64,000 nt of DNA from Vesta saturnalis (Eukaryota; Arthropoda; Insecta; Coleoptera; Lampyridae): assembly GCA_036346205.1 (NCBI GenBank), contig JARFJB010001910.1, positions 3,646,501-3,710,500 of the forward strand, in the 5' to 3' direction. Shown piece after piece: positions 1 through 10,341 of the stretch. Position 1 is the stretch's first letter, and each line of letters starts with the position of its first letter. The notes beneath the pieces were generated by a model, which worked only from the letters and a program-made list of their open reading frames with translations, did no database searches and was not told the DNA's origin. Made by a program: the position numbers and the translations under genes.

Positions 1-503
1 TTAGTTTCTTTAGTGTCTACGTTACCAATACCCATTTTTCTCTCCGTTCGTTGATCGTGCAAAAAAATTCTTTCTGTTGGAGGCACTTTAAATGGTTTTG
101 GACAGTTACACAAATTAAAATCGTTGCACTTACATGCGGCAATGTCAAACAGTTTTTTTGCTTCTGCTCTAAAGCGGGAAATTCGCTCCTGGTAACTATT
201 AATGTCTTTCCTTGATGCATAAGGTTTTAACAAATTTCGATACTTATCATGATATGCTTTAATTTTTTTTATCACCGACCGCTCTTCGATGGTAGGGATG
301 GATGCTCTTACCCACTGGCTTAGTATACTAGCAGTAAGTTCGGCACTAGTCTCACTCACTAAATTCTGATATTGACATTGTTTATTTCGGCTCACCCACA
401 AATACAGTAACATCATTTTTTCGTATGTTGGCAAGGTACTTCTTGGTAAATCTCGGCCATGGCCGAAAACAGGACATATTACTTCACTTCTCAATAACGA
501 CAT
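1..503 (-). CDS. Uncharacterised arthropod protein, 3' end cut by window edge
   Basis: An open frame starts at the ATG at 503 and runs without a stop off the left edge, giving 167 codons. It is too clean for the decayed surroundings. Residues 1-40 hold a short hydrophobic stretch (MMLLYLWV). Residues 55-120 look alpha-helical and charged. Residues 124-134 read CKCNDFNLCNC, a tight cysteine cluster, followed at 147-163 by FLHDQRTERKMGIGNVD. I recall this Cys cluster plus DQR-ER-KM-IG-VD pattern from uncharacterised, multi-copy insect proteins, but I cannot name a function. It may be a gene carried by a mobile element, since all its neighbours are. The codon at 503 is the first ATG after an AT-rich leader. 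A downstream exon or the rest of the C-terminus lies outside the window. Confidence 0.6.
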   Translation of the reverse strand, partial: MSLLRSEVICPVFGHGRDLPRSTLPTYEKMMLLYLWVSRNKQCQYQNLVSETSAELTASILSQWVRASIPTIEERSVIKKIKAYHDKYRNLLKPYASRKDINSYQERISRFRAEAKKLFDIAACKCNDFNLCNCPKPFKVPPTERIFLHDQRTERKMGIGNVDTKET

Positions 504-943
504 AGTAAATTCTCGAAAACGTAATTAAAACACACAAACAACGAATACAATACAGCGAATGTCTCGCTTCTACTAAACAACGTATTTTGAGTCGCGCAGA
601 CTGCACTCGATCGTAGTTAGAGAATGGTGGGGAGCGCCCCTCCCACGCGGATAGGTAATGAAAAGCATGCTATGATTACTCTGTGCTATCTTGGTAGTAA
701 TCAACTGCATCTGTACTGTTGTTTACGATAAATAAAATGATACATTGGGTTTTTTGGGTAAACTGTTCATTTAAAAGGTATTATTAGAATACAACTTTGT
801 ATAGTAAATCGTTTTATGCCTCGGGGCAGTACTTAAACTCAATATTTTTCAAAAATATTTTGCCCTCATAATGCGTATATATAAAGACAACTTTCCCAAA
901 CTGTCCCATGTCAAAAATTTAAAAATTAAAATTTACGATATAC
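504..943. other. 5' flank of the edge frame; no gene seen
   Basis: Non-coding. It would contain the promoter of the minus-strand frame ending at 1. A slightly GC-richer patch at 590-650 (around GGGAGCGCCCCTCCCACGCG) stands out from the AT-rich background. No TATA box or initiator can be assigned with confidence. Confidence 0.35.
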
Positions 944-1195
944 CGACCGCACCACCCTACTGCTCACTCACCAGATTTGACGACTCCAGACTTTTTTATA
1001 TGGGGTTTTACTAAAGACAGATGTTATGATCCTATTCCTGAGACTCTAGAACAACTGCGATGTAACATTGTCCGAGTATTTCAGGAAATTACCCCAGAGA
1101 TGTTAAGAGATTTTTTTCACCACTTTTTATTTAGGTTGCAAAAATGTATAGACCAAAATGGACAACACTTGGAACATCTTAAAGATGTTTATTAA
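941..1195 (+). pseudogene. IS630/Tc1/mariner-type transposase, C-terminal fragment
   Basis: The frame reads from about codon TAC at 941 to the stop at 1193-1195. It carries the typical end of insect IS630-type transposases: HSPDLTTPDFFIWGF (third catalytic acidic region), a helical segment with EITPEMLRDF, then QKCIDQNGQHLEHL just before the stop. The N-terminal DNA-binding part and the first two catalytic aspartates are absent, so this is a 3' fragment of about 85 codons. A motif ACACCCTATATA near 1510-1522 may be what remains of the 3' terminal inverted repeat. Confidence 0.8.
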
Positions 1196-1264
1196 GTTCG
1201 AATTTATAATGTTTCCTTTTTCTTACGTAAAGATGTTTATTAAGTTAGCGAATTTATAATGTTT
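1180..1264. repeat. Short tandem duplication over the transposase stop
   Basis: Positions 1180-1214 and 1228-1264 are near-identical copies (about 35 bp, offset 48 bp) beginning TAAAGATGTTTATTAAGTT and ending AATTTATAATGTTT. The unit includes the last codons and the stop codon of the transposase fragment. Confidence 0.85.
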
Positions 1265-1446
1265 ACTTTCATAAAATTGCGTCTTCATCTTTCAAGTTTG
1301 TCTTTATACCTACTTATTTTCTATAAATTATAGTTATGAACAACCATCATGAAAATCCCAATAACTCACTTAGTTTTTAATGAAACTCCAACAAGTAATA
1401 CATTTTCGGAAAGGGGAAAAGTTAAGTTTTCCCATAGAATGAACAT

Positions 1447-1524
1447 ATACAGGGTGTTGCGTTAAATAAATCAACGATAGTTGCATTTAAAAGAGACCAT
1501 TTTTTTAAAACACCCTATATAATG
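1447..1524. repeat. Facing GGGTGT / ACACCC termini, possible MITE remnant
   Basis: ACAGGGTGTTGCG near 1450 faces AACACCCTATATA near 1510. Both resemble the ends of mariner/IS630-type elements. Only about 70 bp lies between them. It may be the 3' end of the preceding transposase element or a tiny internal-deletion derivative. Confidence 0.35.
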
Positions 1525-2030
1525 TTTTACTAAATACAAATAGACACTGAAAAAACTACATGTAAAAAGAAAATGTTCTGTTAAAACCGCACCTCCCTAT
1601 CGCTTCTGAGTTCGGAAATATTTGTGGATAAAATGGGTCAGAAACTTCTGGGACACCCGGTACTGTGCAGGAACTTTAAGATGCCACGATTTGAGGTTTT
1701 AGAGCTTTGCAACAAAGACCAACTCTAATTTTAAATTATTTGCGGAGAAGCACTGTGGTCCAGTTATGTCTTTGTGAACGGAACCAATCATTTTGTCAAT
1801 GTTCAATTGTGACCTTCATTTTCTGTTTTGTTTATTGTTATTTAGTACCAACATAATATAACAGTTATATCAAGTGAACAGCTTTAAATTTAATATAGTG
1901 TCGTTACGTTTACGTAACATTTAATGGCACTACTCATTATTTAATGAATTACATGTTTTTTCATCTCTTTACTTACAGAATTTGCTGACATAAAAGAGTG
2001 CCCAAGCTCAAAATACTTTATGGATACTTG

Positions 2031-2170
2031 ATCTGAACCTTTCAATATTTGCAAATATCACAAATGATGTATATAATGCCCAATTTTTATTTTGGGCGGA
2101 ATCGGAACCTCTCAACATTTACAAACATCACAAATGGTGCATTTAATGTCCAATTTTTGTTTTGGGCGAA
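2031..2170. repeat. Tandem duplication, exact 70-bp period
   Basis: 2031-2100 and 2101-2170 are diverged copies of one 70-bp unit (start ATCTGAACCT / ATCGGAACCT, end CAATTTTTATTTTGGGCGGA / CAATTTTTGTTTTGGGCGAA). They differ at roughly one base in eight, so the duplication is old. Confidence 0.9.
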
Positions 2171-3164
2171 AGTTGTCTGCCCAAAGCGTAAATTTTAGAC
2201 ATTTTCGTATCGTAAGTTTTTATTAGGTTGTAGTAGTTTCATTAAGTACAACTAATCTAAAATAATAAATTTTTTAAAAAGTTGTAAAAAATATTTGTTC
2301 TTGCCTTTATGTAAAAAATGATTATTTGATAAGCATCTTTGGAAGAAGAAGAAGAACTTTCTGCAGATCCAACTTCTTCAGTTCACTTTGTTTTTTTTTA
2401 TATTGCTCTCTGGCAACAGTTTTATGGTTTTATATTGTTTCGTTAATTAACAAACGTTGCAGTCTACGGGACATTCCTTTTCATGTTCTTTGTGCGCCTT
2501 ATATTTGACACAACTTTCACACTCGTTTTGTGTTGTGCGGTAAATCCTATATTTTGTTTTTAAAAAATTCCTTTGTATAAGTAGTACGATATCTTGTTCC
2601 ATTTGGAATTATAATCATTCTACAAAAACTTAATTGTAAGTTCAAAAGTGAAGTTGCGGGTATGTTGTGAATGCCTTAGATTGTAGTGTGACGCTACTGG
2701 ATTAAATAAATTGATGTGATCCATAACTAATTCTATGCCCTTTTTGCTGCTTTGTAAAATACCTCAAGAAATAGTCCTCTTCCGTTTTCTAATTTGTCAA
2801 GTCCATTTTCACTACCTACTTGATTTGGATCACATGTAACTGCTTATCATTTCATCAGTTTTCAATCCCAGACTATGCAAAACCATACTTTGCACATAAC
2901 TTCTGCCTTTTCACAAAAAAAGAGATGTTATTTTTGGCATTTGAGCATCCGCTGTTGTACATTTGATCTTAATAGGCTTTAGGTAAGCTTCGAAAAATAA
3001 CCTTCTTCCACTAAAACTGCTTGCCGTTTTCCCTCTCGGCTTGTTAAAATCTAGAATAACACTTTCTGCTTCGACGTCTATAAATGTTCCTCAGAGTCGT
3101 GGCTTCAACTGAGACTAAATTGGTAATAGCGTTAACTTCATCTTGCCGGGGGAGATCCGGCTTG
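2171..3164. other. No gene seen
   Basis: AT-rich and non-coding. A 60-codon plus-strand frame at 2326-2508 is low-complexity and resembles nothing known to me. No repeats or ends could be recognised. Confidence 0.4.
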
Positions 3165-3357
3165 TTATAATTGAGTAATAAATTGCTTAGGATGCAAAAC
3201 TGTTTTATTTTTTTTTTTACGATTTTGAGGAAAATAATCTGGATCTTGGCCACTGTCATCGCAATCAGAAACAAAATCGTCATGTTTCTCATTATTATTT
3301 GACACACTCAAACATTCTCCATATACACTTACATCGGAACTTATGGATTCGGGTACT
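3165..3357 (-). pseudogene. Possible orphan exon with acidic DDSGQDPDY motif
   Basis: On the minus strand a good splice acceptor (ATTTTAG) at 3364-3358 opens a frame of 64 codons to the TAA at 3167-3165. The peptide has an acidic serine-rich stretch (VSDCDDSGQDPDYFPQ) followed by a basic run (NRKKKNKT). This acid-then-basic arrangement is what I recall from the N-terminus of the multi-copy family seen at 21.2-22.9 kb. It is probably a dispersed exon of such a gene. No partner exon is visible next to it. Confidence 0.35.
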
Positions 3358-4384
3358 CTAAAATTACAAATAGCATTAATAAACTATATGAATATTAAAA
3401 ACAATATAAAACAGTTGCACGCCATGAAACGGTAGTGACAATATTTATGGTTTCTCCCTGTATACTTATTTGAACTTAGCAACTATGGCTTACTCGTTAC
3501 TATCAATGGCTTTATAGCTAAACATTCATAGTACAGTGGATCATTTCTCAATGTTACTACAATTTAAGTATGTAATGACTCGCTATTTCAAGAATGTACT
3601 AGGTCAGGATTTAACGCCAGGAGGTAAATTTTTGCGGGCATTTCGAAAATGTAAACGAATTCTAAACATTGCCACGTGTCTAACCTACCACGTCACATAA
3701 AATTGGAATTAGCTCGACTAGTAACTCAGTCAAACGGTCCTGAGACCGCAGAGCACTCGTATAGCGTGGGTGTTTTGAAGCGTTGATAAAGAGTAAATAT
3801 ATGGTTAGGTTAGTTAGAAAGCAAGAACAAAATTGTAGACAGAAAGATAGGGAGAACAGACAAGAACCAGGCGCCGCAACCTTTAAAGAAAGAAAAGATA
3901 AATTATTATTTCTTGAAAGAGAGAGCCTGTAAAGCTTAAACCAGGAAAGCAACAGGAATAGCAAATAAACGACAGTTCCCTCAGGAAGCGGAATTTATTG
4001 ATAAATTCCCCAGCAATGTATCTATATGTAGCTATATTTAACAACAGAAAGACTAAACAGTCGATATAGATTACTCTCACATTTATTATAATGGGACGTC
4101 GATTACGTTTCCCCAAAGACTAGATAATATATGCGTGCACACCGAACACGCATTTATTTTCCCCGAAAACAAAGCTAAGTATAACTTTATCCTAATGTCA
4201 TGATATGAAACGGTAAACTTCGCACTTAACATATATTTCATTATTAATACTGACGAGGGTAAGTCGCGAGATTTAACTTGTACTACATCAACTTATAAGT
4301 TTATAAATAACAACAAAAGAACTTAATACCCCTCTCTGGTCCGTTGAAAGATCTTTCAGAACGTAAACCTGAAAAGGCAAATTC
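3358..4384. other. No gene seen
   Basis: Non-coding. Minus-strand frames at 3680-4116 are leucine/serine-rich and typical of AT-rich noise. Confidence 0.4.
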
Positions 4385-4390
4385 ATATAT

Positions 4391-4447
<57 letters not shown>
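4385..4447. repeat. (CA)n(TA)n microsatellite
   Basis: A short CA run leads into about 25 TA repeats, which end exactly where the next foldback element begins. Confidence 0.95.
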
Positions 4448-4450
<3 letters not shown>

Positions 4451-5027
4451 TAAAACTTAGGGATATTGGCAATTCCTTTAGTTTAAGTAAACTTTTTATC
4501 TATATCTCCAATATTTCGCATTTATTCAATGATTGTTCAGGGAGAAACTACAGTAAACGAATAATAAAGATAAATAACAAGTTAACAATATTTCGGGAGT
4601 CTAACTTAAAAATAAAATTAAAAATACCAGTTGCCTTAAACTATAAAAGTGATATGGCTAATCTTAGCGTTATTTATTCTTATCTTTTAGAAATTTAATT
4701 TTTGTTATCTTATATTTAGGATTCGTTACTGTAGAACTATTACTGTGAGATTTGTACATAATATTTATTAAGGTAGCTGTTTATTACTTCCGTCAACAAA
4801 TGTCGTGTTTATACCTGTTTGTTAAATTTAATTTCAATTTTTAATGTAACTATATCGTAAGTTAGACTACCGAAATATTGTTAACTTGTTATTTATCTAT
4901 ATTATTCGTTTACTGTTAGTTTCTCCATGAAGAAGCATTGAATAAAGCGAAATATTGGAGATATAGATAAAAAGTTTATTTAAACTAAAGGAATTGACAA
5001 TATCCCCTAACAAGTTTTGATTTATTT
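4448..5027. mobile_element. Foldback element with about 165-bp inverted arms
   Basis: The left arm (4448-4608) and right arm (4858-5027) are inverted copies with only scattered mismatches and small indels. Shared blocks include GGAATTG-ACAATATC at the outer side and TCTATATCTCCAATATTTCG in the middle. The roughly 250-bp centre has no coding potential. This is a non-autonomous foldback/MITE-type transposon. No target duplication can be read, because the left flank is a TA microsatellite. Confidence 0.85.
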
Positions 5028-5065
5028 AATTGACTGGCTAAAAGTTTAGTACAAATATATAGTAT

Positions 5066-5316
5066 ATAGGGTGTATTTTGAAATCACCGACAAACGAAAA
5101 CTGGAGATTCTATGATTCAAAATAGGACAAAAATTATCATAAACGCTTTTCCGAAAATGCTTCCTAACCGAGATACAGGTTGATTAAAAAATAATTTTTT
5201 TAAGATTTTTTTAAGAATCCTCAAAAACTACAAAACATATTACACTGAGATTTGGTACACCTAAATGTCTAATTAAGTACAAGTCCAGTTTTCGTTTGTC
5301 GGTGATTTTAAAATAC

Positions 5317-5323
<7 letters not shown>
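5066..5323. mobile_element. Mariner-type MITE with 39-bp terminal inverted repeats
   Basis: The left end begins ATAGGGTGTATTTTGAAATC and reads on to ACGAAAACTGGA. The right end at 5284-5323 is its inverse with one or two changes. The element is about 258 bp, non-coding and flanked by TA, as expected for Tc1/mariner-type target use. The right flank has grown into a long TA microsatellite. Confidence 0.9.
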
Positions 5324-5409
<86 letters not shown>

Positions 5410-5410
5410 T
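5320..5410. repeat. (TA)n microsatellite
   Basis: About 45 TA dinucleotides start at the right end of the MITE at 5323, consistent with expansion of its TA target site. Confidence 0.95.
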
Positions 5411-5941
5411 ATATATTAATTCAGAAAGGTAACAATCCAATTTGCCTTTCGTTTCACAATAGTCAAGTACAAATCGCCATTAATACTTACAGCTTCAGTT
5501 ATCTAAAGAATCGGAGAAACTTGTTCAGTTCACTATATTAATCCTATTATTACTATTATTATTACACTATTTAGTTTGTTTGAAACTGTTCTAAAGAGTA
5601 AATAGTAAGTAGACCTCGGCAATTAAATTCCACATTTGTCTTAAAGAGTTCAACTTCACTGGCTAGAATCGTAAATAAAATATTTGCGGTCACTAATACT
5701 ACAACTATGAATGTGTTATTAATACGTCAGTAATTTGAATTTATTTTTCTGTTTTGCGTTTATTATATGTACATTATGAAAATAACTCATTTCATGAAGT
5801 TCAACATTATGAACTGATGTTGGTATGGTAACAAACGGACTTCTTTGTTGCAGTCCACAAAGACTTATGTAATTAAAAGCAACAATTCGTTTAACAATGG
5901 TTTTAGATTTTAAAAGTTGGTACAGCATCAAGGAATTTTTT
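5411..5941. other. No gene seen
   Basis: Non-coding. The frame at 5719-5931 (minus) shows no transposase motifs, so the mariner relic to the right stops at about 5942 and this sequence is unrelated flank. Confidence 0.45.
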
Positions 5942-6659
5942 CCCGGGTTAGTCTTGTGGTATGCGGTCTGGCGTTATCCTATAAGAATAACACTTTCTTC
6001 CGATTGACTAAAGAAGGCTGTTTTTGGATCAGTGCTTGCTGAAGCTGTTCATATCAGTTCGCAGCGATGATTGACCCCTTTCAAAAAATTTGTAATGGTT
6101 TATTCCGGTCGCTGTCCACCAAACATACAATAAAACCTTGTTTGGGCGCAAGGAAACCGAATCAGTAGGCGATAACCAATGATAAGAACGCTTAGAATTG
6201 GAGTATAATATCCACTTTTCGTCGCAAGTTAACAACCGATCATGAAATGGTTCATTATTGTTGCGTAAAATGTTTTACAAGCAAACGGTAAGACGACTTA
6301 ATTTGTTATCGTTTGATAATTCATGCGGGACCTATTTGCTTAACTTCCACGTTTAGCTGATGAATGATTTCATCACTCACACTGAACGTTTCTGCCAGCT
6401 CTAGGCACGTTATACTGAAATTTGTCTCCACAACCTGCTGAAGATCCTCGTTGTTTATGATCTTTAGTCTCCCAGAGCATACTGCATCGGTCAAGCTGAA
6501 ATCTCCCGATGAAAATTTCTTCAACCACTTCTGTTCTGTTCGATTAATCACGGTATAATCTCCGAATATTTTGCTCGCCGCCACTTGGTCTGTAATACCA
6601 AGTTTGTATTCATAAAGGAAACAACCGCGAATTAAGGTTTTATTTGTTTCCATTTTCAA
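5942..6659 (-). pseudogene. Mariner transposase relic, C-terminus missing
   Basis: The start is the ATG at 6659. Residues 1-112 are a mariner paired-type DNA-binding region (FLYEYKLGITDQVAASKIF, then KWLKKFSSGDFSLTDA, and a second helix-turn-helix ELAETFSVSDEIIHQL). A frameshifted stretch follows, then LLTCDEKWILYSN with the first catalytic aspartate (about 6225) and, in another frame, DNARPHTTRLTREK with the second (5978-5955). Homology then stops abruptly at about 5942. The SPDLAPTDY-type third aspartate is lost. There are at least two frameshifts and an in-frame stop. No terminal repeats were identified. Confidence 0.85.
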
Positions 6660-6889
6660 CGATTCAATTTAGGAACTAATCAATTGTCGCGAAATATATA
6701 TGTACCTGACAAAAGAAGGATTCGTACTAACGTGAATGACAGATATCAAACATGTGCTATCGATCAACAACTTAAAAAATATTCAAGCCGAACTTTTTTA
6801 GTTACCTATATCCCCATATCAAGATGACTAAACGTTCGACTTGTACTAACCTGAAGAATTTTAGTGATTATACTGCAAATGTTCGGGAA

Positions 6890-7567
6890 AAGAACAACGT
6901 CATGTTGATGTTATTTATACTGATTTATTTGACAAACTAGCTCATGAAGTATTACTACAATAATTAAGAAGTTTCGGTTTTTATGTGCCTTTATTTCATT
7001 TTATAAAAAGTGTTTTACAAAATAGAATTATGTTCAGTCAGACTCTTTCTTTGCTTCATTTGGAGTACCGCAAGGCAGCAATTTGGATCCACTACTCTTT
7101 TTGTTGTTTATAAATGACGTGGATAAATACATTGAAAACAGCAAGATTTTACTTTAATCCGATGATCTTGCTCAAACATATGTGATATAAATGACTGCAA
7201 ACAGATGCAAGAAGATATGAGGGACTCGATATATGGTCAAGAATAAATAACATATTTGAATATGAGCAAGTGTAAAGTTTTAACTATTCGCAGGAAAGCT
7301 AATATAATCAAATGTGACTATCTAATGAACAATGATGCCCTACAAAGGGTAACATTAATTGACGATTTAGGCGTAACATTTGATTCAACATTAACTTTTA
7401 ATGAACATATTAAAAATATCTATCTAGAATGCATAAAATTATTGGGGTTTAGTTATCTAAAACAATGTAACAATTTTAAGACGATGACGGGATCATTTGC
7501 AACCCTGTTAATATATTGTGTTTTACTCTGTAAGTGGATTAATTTCACCAATCTGTTGAGGGAATAA
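6890..7567 (+). pseudogene. Non-LTR retrotransposon reverse transcriptase relic (Jockey/CR1-like)
   Basis: Three plus-strand frames together show reverse transcriptase motifs in the right order. First is DVIYTDLFDKLAHEVLL (about 6898), the domain with the first catalytic aspartate region. Next is FGVPQGSNLDPLLFLLFIND (about 7055-7120). A YADD-like stretch decayed to SDDLAQ lies at about 7160. The thumb-side pattern VTLIDDLGVTFDSTLTFNEH is at about 7350-7410. Frameshifts and stops separate the blocks. Endonuclease and ORF1 are absent. The frame at 7256-7567 ends at a TAA. Weak traces may continue to about 8030, but I do not claim them. Confidence 0.85.
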
Positions 7568-9312
7568 ACATTATTATTATTAATAGAGGATACGTTACGC
7601 TGCACAAGTGGAAGGATTGTTTTGCGATCTTCTTAGAACTTTAGAATTTACGGAAAGCGACACTCTATTATTTATTATGCATGATGTAAATTTGTTCACA
7701 ATTGGAAAACTATCGAGATTATGTAGTGCTGTTTTACCTTAATTACAGTGGAGTATCACATATTTGGTTTTTTATATATTTAAATGTGTTTTCCTATAAC
7801 TATAATACTACAAAAGTGTTAATAATTTAAGAGTATATGCGTCGAAGTAGAAAAGATAGGACACTAATGCTACCAACCTGTATGCAAAACAATCAAAACT
7901 TATATCTAGGGATATCTAAATATAATATAAATACGTAAAATAGAAAAAAAAACAGTGTAAGAAATTCGTTTCATAGGATGTTTCATTGACTCGCCAGTAG
8001 AAAATTGCGATGCGAGACTAGTTTTCTAAATTTTATTGTTAATTGTTAGAAAGGGAACAATCGTATACCATTTACATTTTAAGGAATCCAACAAAACCGT
8101 AGGAAATTCAATATGTCTCTGGAATTTAATATGCCTCAAATTAAGCATAAAATATGGAAATACGGTGTTGAAGAATTTAACACACACTGTCTTTTATATT
8201 ATTTTTCACGTGAAATATTTTCTGTTATATTTGTAACAAATTGGGTGGTTAAAAACCAAAGTTAACATTCATTTACGTCAAATTATTTATTCATAAAGTT
8301 AAATTGATGTTACACATTTAAATTAAGGTATTGGTTTACTACAATATAAAATTATCCTATCTAAATGAAGATGCGTATATCTTGATATTATCTGATTTGT
8401 TTCATAAAGTATGTTTTCAGTTATTTTTAGATTTTTTTTTCATGAGACAAATAAATAGTAATTTACGATAAAGGGACATTTTAACATCAAGTAAAATTTA
8501 TTAATTCAGGAGTGACGTTAGTCATCTTTCACATTGTATTTTACTTCGTGCTAGTACGTAAATTATTACAAATTTGGAATTGCTAAGTTTTTCGTAAACG
8601 TCAAAAACTAACGTTAATGGCAATTTGGGTTACATAAAAGAATAGATAAAATTCATTTTATCTACATTGTGGTTAAAGTGTTACCATAGCAACTTATTTC
8701 AGTGTATAACATTGTATTTTAACCGCAGACACAACCATTTTTTTTGAACATATAAAATTAAAGTAAAATTATTCTTTTATAAATAAATGTTCCATAAACC
8801 CTACATTTCAATATTTTTCAATTTTTTTCTATTATTGGGCAACACAACACACGTGACGGCCTAATTATTAGACTCATCTCTATACAAGACATCATTTCTC
8901 TTTTTATCCAAATTTATATTACCACTTTCTTTCCATGTTAAAAAAGGCAAAACAAATGGAAAAAAGGTAAGTGTGTAGCGCCTGTGTTATTTCTTTTAAT
9001 TATTCGGTGGAAATGTACCATCTATCCCGATTTCGTGAAAAAAAAATACTGGGAAGATGTTTTTCAAGAATGTCTATATTTACATTTTTGAAAAGCTAAG
9101 AAAGAAATGCTGCTGATGGTTGCCAAGCCAACTATGATTCCCATTTAAAAAAATGCAAGTTTATATTATTACTCAAAAACCGCACCCTGTAGAAAATAAG
9201 TACACCACTGAATTCGGTACTTATCAATCTATAAATCCCGTTGACGAAATATCTCAGCATAATAGTATTAAGCGAGCTATAAGACCTTGAAAAAACTGTT
9301 GAAATATCGACG
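7568..9312. other. No gene seen
   Basis: AT-rich and non-coding. A 66-codon frame at 8036-8236 has no recognisable motif. No inverted or tandem structure was found on reading. Confidence 0.4.
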
Positions 9313-9355
9313 TTTGGCTATAAGTCGAAATTTTTGTCTTCGACTTATAGCCAAA
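9313..9355. repeat. Perfect 17-bp hairpin with 9-nt loop
   Basis: TTTGGCTATAAGTCGAA at 9313-9329 and its exact complement at 9339-9355 enclose a 9-nt loop. It is either a terminator-like or structural RNA element, or the fused ends of a tiny palindromic transposon remnant. Confidence 0.8.
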
Positions 9356-9686
9356 AGATACTAAATTTTCGATTTTGCCATGAAATCTAGGTCAACAAAG
9401 TAGTAAGTAAATGTAAAAACTGCAAACTTCTTTCTATCTTTGATAATAACAAAGATATCTTTAAAACAACAAAATCGGGACACACTGTACTTGTGTATCA
9501 TTTAGTTAGTAGCGTAACTACCCTGATTCCCATACCTTTACTACTGGTAATATAATATGGCTATTAATTTACAATACTGAAACGGTAGGCCTACTTTCGC
9601 TTAAACCTCTAACAATTGGCACTGACATAAATATTGGCGTTTGGTTTTGATCAAATGTACTAATATGTTTGCAAGTTCGTAAATAA

Positions 9687-10341
9687 TGTTACCTACTGAA
9701 GAAAACGTCTTTTTAATTGAGCACTATTTTTGCTCCATACGGTTTAGGTAGACAAAATGTTCCAAGCGAACAATTTTCGGAGTATTTCAATAAACCGGTA
9801 CCAAGTAATGTTATGGTGCTGAACATTATAACCAAATTTCAAAGAACTGGAAGTGTTATAGCAGAAAGAGGTAAATTTGGATACCAACGAAAATCACGAA
9901 CGTGTATTCAATAAAATTAAAAACATTGTATTACTTAAGTTTCCACAACTTGTAGATGACCTTCGGAAGTTTTGAAGATCAAGAAACTTACCTTTCGGTA
10001 GTCAGTTCTTTTAGCAAGATGAGGTAACGTACTATACAGTACAGGCTACAAGAACCTTTCTTCGGGAGATGTTTGGAAACAATGTGATTTCACGTTTCAC
10101 CGATTTTTCTTTTCCATCTCACTCTCCGGACTTAACATCATTGGCTGCATTTGTTTGGGGTATGCTGAAACTATGAGTTTTCCGAAATACTCCGTCTACA
10201 ATACAATAGTTACAAAAGAAAATTACACAAGCGGTACGACAGATGCAACAGCCTCTATTTTCAAATATGGCCACAAGTATGCAAGAACGATACGAACTGT
10301 GCGTCCAACATAATGGAGAGCACTTAGAACATTCGTAAATT
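9687..10341 (+). pseudogene. IS630-type transposase relic with internal deletion
   Basis: From MLPTEENVFLIEHYF at 9687 the N-terminal helix-turn-helix region can be followed in two frames (YFNKPVPSNVMVLNIITKF, FQRTGSVIAERG). This jumps, after about 60 residues of linker, to QQDEVTYYTVQATRTFLREM near 10010 (second catalytic aspartate region), then SHSPDLTSLAAFVWGMLK near 10125, and QHNGEHLEHS just before the stop near 10340. The stretch with the first catalytic aspartate (about 100-150 residues in intact relatives) is missing. Several stops and frameshifts are present. The closing NGEHLEH motif matches the fragment at 0.94-1.2 kb, so they belong to related subfamilies. Confidence 0.85.

Noticed and set aside
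5296..5541. 81-codon frame over the (TA)n tract, and similar frames at 40388-40637
   Set aside because: The YIYIYI peptides are direct translations of microsatellites.
6660..6890. Terminal inverted repeat of the mariner relic (TACTAAC.TGAA motifs at 6726 and 6845)
   Set aside because: The two motifs are in direct orientation and have no partner on the 3' side.
7568..8236. Extension of the LINE relic through the 8036-8236 frame
   Set aside because: A weak resemblance near 7840-7880 only; no reverse transcriptase or C-terminal motif could be aligned reliably.
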